DNA from: Sanderia malayensis
Lineage: Eukaryota; Cnidaria; Scyphozoa; Semaeostomeae; Pelagiidae
Length of the DNA stretch: 64,000 bases
Assembly: GCA_013076295.1 (NCBI GenBank)
Contig: RQOL01000252.1
Span: 21,589 to 85,588 of the forward strand
Direction: 5' to 3'
Part shown: positions 61,701 to 64,000 of the stretch, piece after piece
How positions within the stretch are numbered: position 1 is the stretch's first letter
How the letters are laid out: every line of letters starts with the position of its first letter
The notes under the pieces: generated by a model
Told to the model about the DNA's origin: nothing
What the model saw: only the letters and a program-made list of their open reading frames with translations
Databases searched by the model: none
Program-made: the position numbers and the translations under genes

Positions 61701-62609
61701 CAAGTTCTGTACTGGCATCGTCTCTCGTAAAATCAACCGTTGCTCATCGGGTGCTCATCAGTTAATTTAAATTTCTCTCCCAAGTTACACGTACGCTTTT
61801 TGCCTGAATTGTGCCAGATTCATGGAAAAATTTAAAAACGACCTTTTCAACTGAATAATTCTTTGTCACAACTGACCAAACTGAATCCTCTACTTTTATT
61901 GGGCATGATGCATTTACCATTTATTTATTTTGGATTGTGGAAATCAAACTGCTATGTTCACAAGTCCTTTTAAAATATCATTATTCTTGTAAAAATTCGG
62001 GAATGATTAAGAAATCAATGTACACGTTTTTTTCTTTTATAAGAAACCTGGCTCAAGGCCTAGTAATAAAAGTTTCTTAATTTTTAGCCACATTTTAGTT
62101 CTAAAAGTTTCTTAAGTTTCTTAATTTAATAAAAAAAGTTGCAGCGGAAAGGAAGAAAAGGACGTGGATGTAGCAAAATATTAGTATCATAACAAAGAAA
62201 AATTGTCAATGCGACAAATCGTCATGTAGAGCCGACAATGCTATGCTTGGCACATAAAACATACTTACTGTAGTTGACATTTGTTGAATCCGTAAAGGAA
62301 AAACGTGTTTCCGAAATTTTTAATGTTTCTTAAATAATTCCTTGTAGTTCTAAGAGTTTCTTAAATTTTAGGGTGTCTAGAACTAGGTTTCTTATAAACC
62401 GGTTTCTTATAAAAAACAAACGTGTATACGGTTTAGCGAAATCTATTCGATACAAATAGGATAACAGTTTGCGAAATAATGTATTTTAATCTAGCAATTA
62501 TCGAAGTATAAGAATTCAGACAAGAATATAAAAGTGTATCAAAAGTGTACATACCCGTCAAGCTAACAAAAATATAAACAAGAGTATGCAGTAATAGTTT
62601 GTTAATCAT
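52762..62609 (-). CDS. transmembrane receptor: 6 Ig domains with ITIM-like tail
   Basis: Ten exons with consistent phases give 721 aa: 62609-62555, 57403-57047, 56940-56632, 56391-56122, 55767-55465, 55032-54724, 54141-53833, 53583-53560, 53191-53107 and 52906-52762. Exon 1 is a signal peptide (MINKLLLHTLVYIFVSLTG). Ig domain 1 is V-like without the two cysteines (ILLHWNFTGQ; DEGYMAFLL). Domains 2-6 are I-set-like. Domains 1-5 match those of the downstream 13-Ig gene in order, for example CIPKNIIGNG versus CIPRNLLGNG in domain 3. An 8-residue stalk exon (STQSSTTD) precedes the membrane helix (TWIIPVAVSIGVFLLITTLL). The 49-residue tail contains DMIYDMK and NSAYETIAEHAV; S-A-Y-E-T-I fits the ITIM consensus [SIVL]xYxx[IVL]. 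An inhibitory or recognition receptor is inferred. Exon 1 is assigned by phase and signal-peptide character across a 5.15-kb intron and is the least certain. Confidence 0.8.
54184..54380. mobile_element. MITE of the CAGTGGAATCCCGC family in receptor intron
   Basis: The right end ...CGGGATTCCACTGTG is intact; the left end is diverged (TTCGTTATATCGAGG). It shares the 'cttcccagaatccaagggac' interior with 51,605-51,795. Confidence 0.7.
54490..54611. mobile_element. truncated relative of the 49,197-49,347 MITE
   Basis: Runs from 'gggtgatatttctgcgcc' to ...GCGGGTTTTTACTGTA in the opposite orientation to the full copy. One terminal inverted repeat is missing. Confidence 0.65.
58603..59236 (+). pseudogene. 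transposase remnant, left arm
   Basis: Readable from TTGAGCAAAGAAAG at 58,603. A stop (TAG) at about 58,674 breaks the N-terminal helix-turn-helix part (ELSAKL-VSRAQIYRIK). It then reopens as QQLQILRQQEPNWTIKRLME through ISFEGGVIAALPYEKMNEDY to a stop at about 59,236. It ends where the palindrome folds, so the downstream catalytic residues are missing. Confidence 0.6.
59290..60062 (-). pseudogene. Tc1/mariner-type transposase remnant, right arm
   Basis: An open frame of 221 codons (60,062-59,400). Residues 1-30 form a helix-turn-helix (LELSAKLSVSRAQIYRIKKE) and a second one follows (EPNWTIKRLMEVSGMDHVST). The catalytic part begins with SLWTHKIAFDLDGVSF, where an Asp of the first catalytic position is expected. 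Into the central region another frame continues with LQDGYPSQNS, the second-Asp motif of Tc1/mariner transposases, and then an IPPRA segment followed by a frame change before the DLNP motif. The third acidic residue is not found. Non-functional as written. Confidence 0.65.
61327..61489. mobile_element. 163-bp TA-flanked MITE
   Basis: Ends TACAGTCGACTCTCGCTATC / the complement of which closes ...GAGATTCGACTGTA. Subterminal GAGATAGCGAG repeats are present. A pogo/Tigger-like non-autonomous element. Confidence 0.75.
62021..62426. mobile_element. 406-bp TA-flanked MITE (solo copy)
   Basis: Ends TACACGTTTTTTTC...ATAAGAAACC and complement ...TATAAAAAACAAACGTGTA. It is the uninterrupted version of the element at 7037-8410, with internal 'gttctaaaagtttcttaa' repeats. 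It lies 128 bases from the signal-peptide exon of the 6-Ig gene. Confidence 0.8.
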
Positions 62610-63808
62610 TTTCACCGAATGTAAAATGTTGAACGACGAAGCAATTGACTCAGCTTTGTAAAATGTTGATCATGAAGTGAAAAATAAAACTCTTATTAAA
62701 AATAAAACTTAAATAGTCTTTTCACGCCATTGCATTGGAATTTTTTAATTGAAAAATTTATATGTTCATGCCAGGGGGGACAGCTAGAGAAATAATAACG
62801 CAATGCGCAGATATTTTACAACTGAGTGGTGTCAATTCGATCCTATGAAGGTTCCTGTATTTGTTACAATCTCAATTATGTGATTGTGGGTTAGGAGAGA
62901 ATCTAAATTTCTAAAATAATGATTTGATCATATTGTTCGAATATTTCTTCCAAAATAATGAAAAAAATCATGAAAACAAATATTGGTGTTAATATTTAGT
63001 TAGGCAGTCTGTAATGTTAACACAGTCGATGTTAACTTTTAATGTTCACTTTCTGACCCCTAAAGTCTGCTATGCAGGTGAATAGGTTGATGTGAAATTG
63101 CTCGAAGACATTTGAGGGTGAATTTTTCCCATAGAAAACCAAATCACATTGGCATCAGCCACCCCCCTCTCGATAGCGAGGCTCTATAATGGATAAAGAT
63201 AGGACAATGTATAATCACTGTTTCCATCTATCTGTTTATGGATGGATTTGAAATCCTTTCCACGGATGATTTGTTTGAGTTCTTTATTTGGTGACTCGGG
63301 CTCTTTGATGCAACAGTTTGACCAATACAAATTATCAACTGTCATCATGTGGAAATCGAGATCAGTAACTTTGTTTTCATATAATACTCTGTTTTGTTTA
63401 TTTATAATGAAATAAGTTTTTGATTACAAAATACCAGCCACTTGTGTAAATTATAGCGGATGAAAATGATCCGTAGTTTCTATCCAGTCTCGATGAGCTC
63501 AGGCGCCTCTTATTTTCGGGGCCTCAGATTGGCTCTCGGCCTTGTTTTGTCATGACATCATTGGTATCAACTGGAACAGGTTGGAGCGTATGGACATTCT
63601 TCTTTCATCAAAATCCACTTGTCTGATCCTTATTCAAAATGCGCATGAGTGAAATCAGTGTATTCCCACATGCAATCCATGCAAACCTAGCCATTTAAAT
63701 TCAGCGCACTGCACTTTCCAATGATGCGACTATGACTGTACGTGTTTAACCCCACTATGACTTTCAGTCGCCTTTGTTCGCACATTTCACTGTCTTTCGG
63801 AGATAGAA
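62610..63808. other. upstream region of the 6-Ig receptor gene, no gene seen
   Basis: AT-rich sequence expected to hold the promoter and any 5' untranslated exon of the minus-strand receptor gene. No open frame or RNA gene is supported. Confidence 0.45.
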
Positions 63809-63971
63809 TATGGGGCGCCATAGTGGACAAAAGTAAAGTAGGTCAAGAACAAAATGTTGAGTCAAGAATTTGCAATCTGTAGTCAATTGCAAATTCTTGA
63901 CTACTGATCGAAAATTCTTGACTACTGATAGCAAGTTCTTGACCTACTTTTGTCCACTATGACGCCCCATA
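63809..63971. mobile_element. 163-bp MITE with ~40-bp inverted ends
   Basis: TATGGGGCGCCATAGTGGAC at the left and GTCCACTATGACGCCCCATA at the right are inverted, and the pairing continues through AAGTAGGTCAAGAAC. The centre repeats 'attcttgactactgat' two to three times. TA at both edges. Confidence 0.85.
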
Positions 63972-64000
63972 ATGGAACACTCATTTGGCCTCCTCGACTC

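Overview
The window is invertebrate animal nuclear DNA. It is AT-rich, it carries spliced genes with canonical GT-AG introns, and it is dense in small inverted-repeat transposons. The conserved genes (ETFB, a USP2-type deubiquitinase, immunoglobulin-superfamily receptors with a thrombospondin repeat) are metazoan. The exact taxon cannot be proved from sequence alone. Slow-evolving ETFB and very high MITE density fit a cnidarian or another early-branching marine animal, but this is inference. A run of exactly 100 N at 735-834 shows that this is a draft scaffold.

Layout. 0.9-3.46 kb is a 5' fragment of the ETFB gene (exons 1-5). 3.46-9.75 kb is a compact block of intronless genes unlike the spliced host genes around it: two paralogous unknown proteins, a 5705-6324 unknown, a coiled-coil/TRAF-MATH-like protein and a Fic-domain protein. 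The block is cut at its left edge and riddled with MITEs and single-base frameshifts. 9.76-11.28 kb is a TTAA-flanked piggyBac-like element abutting a long TPR-like exon (11.30-13.05 kb). 14.4-17.8 kb holds a TA-flanked MITE and a satellite-filled terminal-inverted-repeat element. At 17.78 kb the ETFB sequence starts again and this time runs through all eight exons (18,478-24,092), with a decayed hAT element in intron 7. A 12-exon USP2-like gene follows (25,197-31,618).

The right half (33.7-62.6 kb, minus strand) holds two tandem receptor genes that can be assembled exon by exon with consistent splice phases. The distal gene (62,609-52,762) encodes a signal peptide, 6 Ig domains, a transmembrane segment and a short tail with an ITIM-like tyrosine motif (721 aa). 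The proximal gene (50,571-33,741) encodes a signal peptide, 13 Ig domains, one thrombospondin type 1 repeat, a transmembrane segment and a long tail (1524 aa). Their first five Ig domains correspond one to one. In both, Ig domain 1 lacks the canonical disulfide cysteines. The long first intron of the distal gene hosts a 2.57-kb palindrome with a decayed Tc1/mariner-type transposase in each arm.

The two most interesting items are the Fic/MATH gene block (possibly virus- or large-transposon-derived) and the paired Ig receptors. The ETFB duplication and several homopolymer frameshifts may be assembly or consensus artefacts and are flagged as such.
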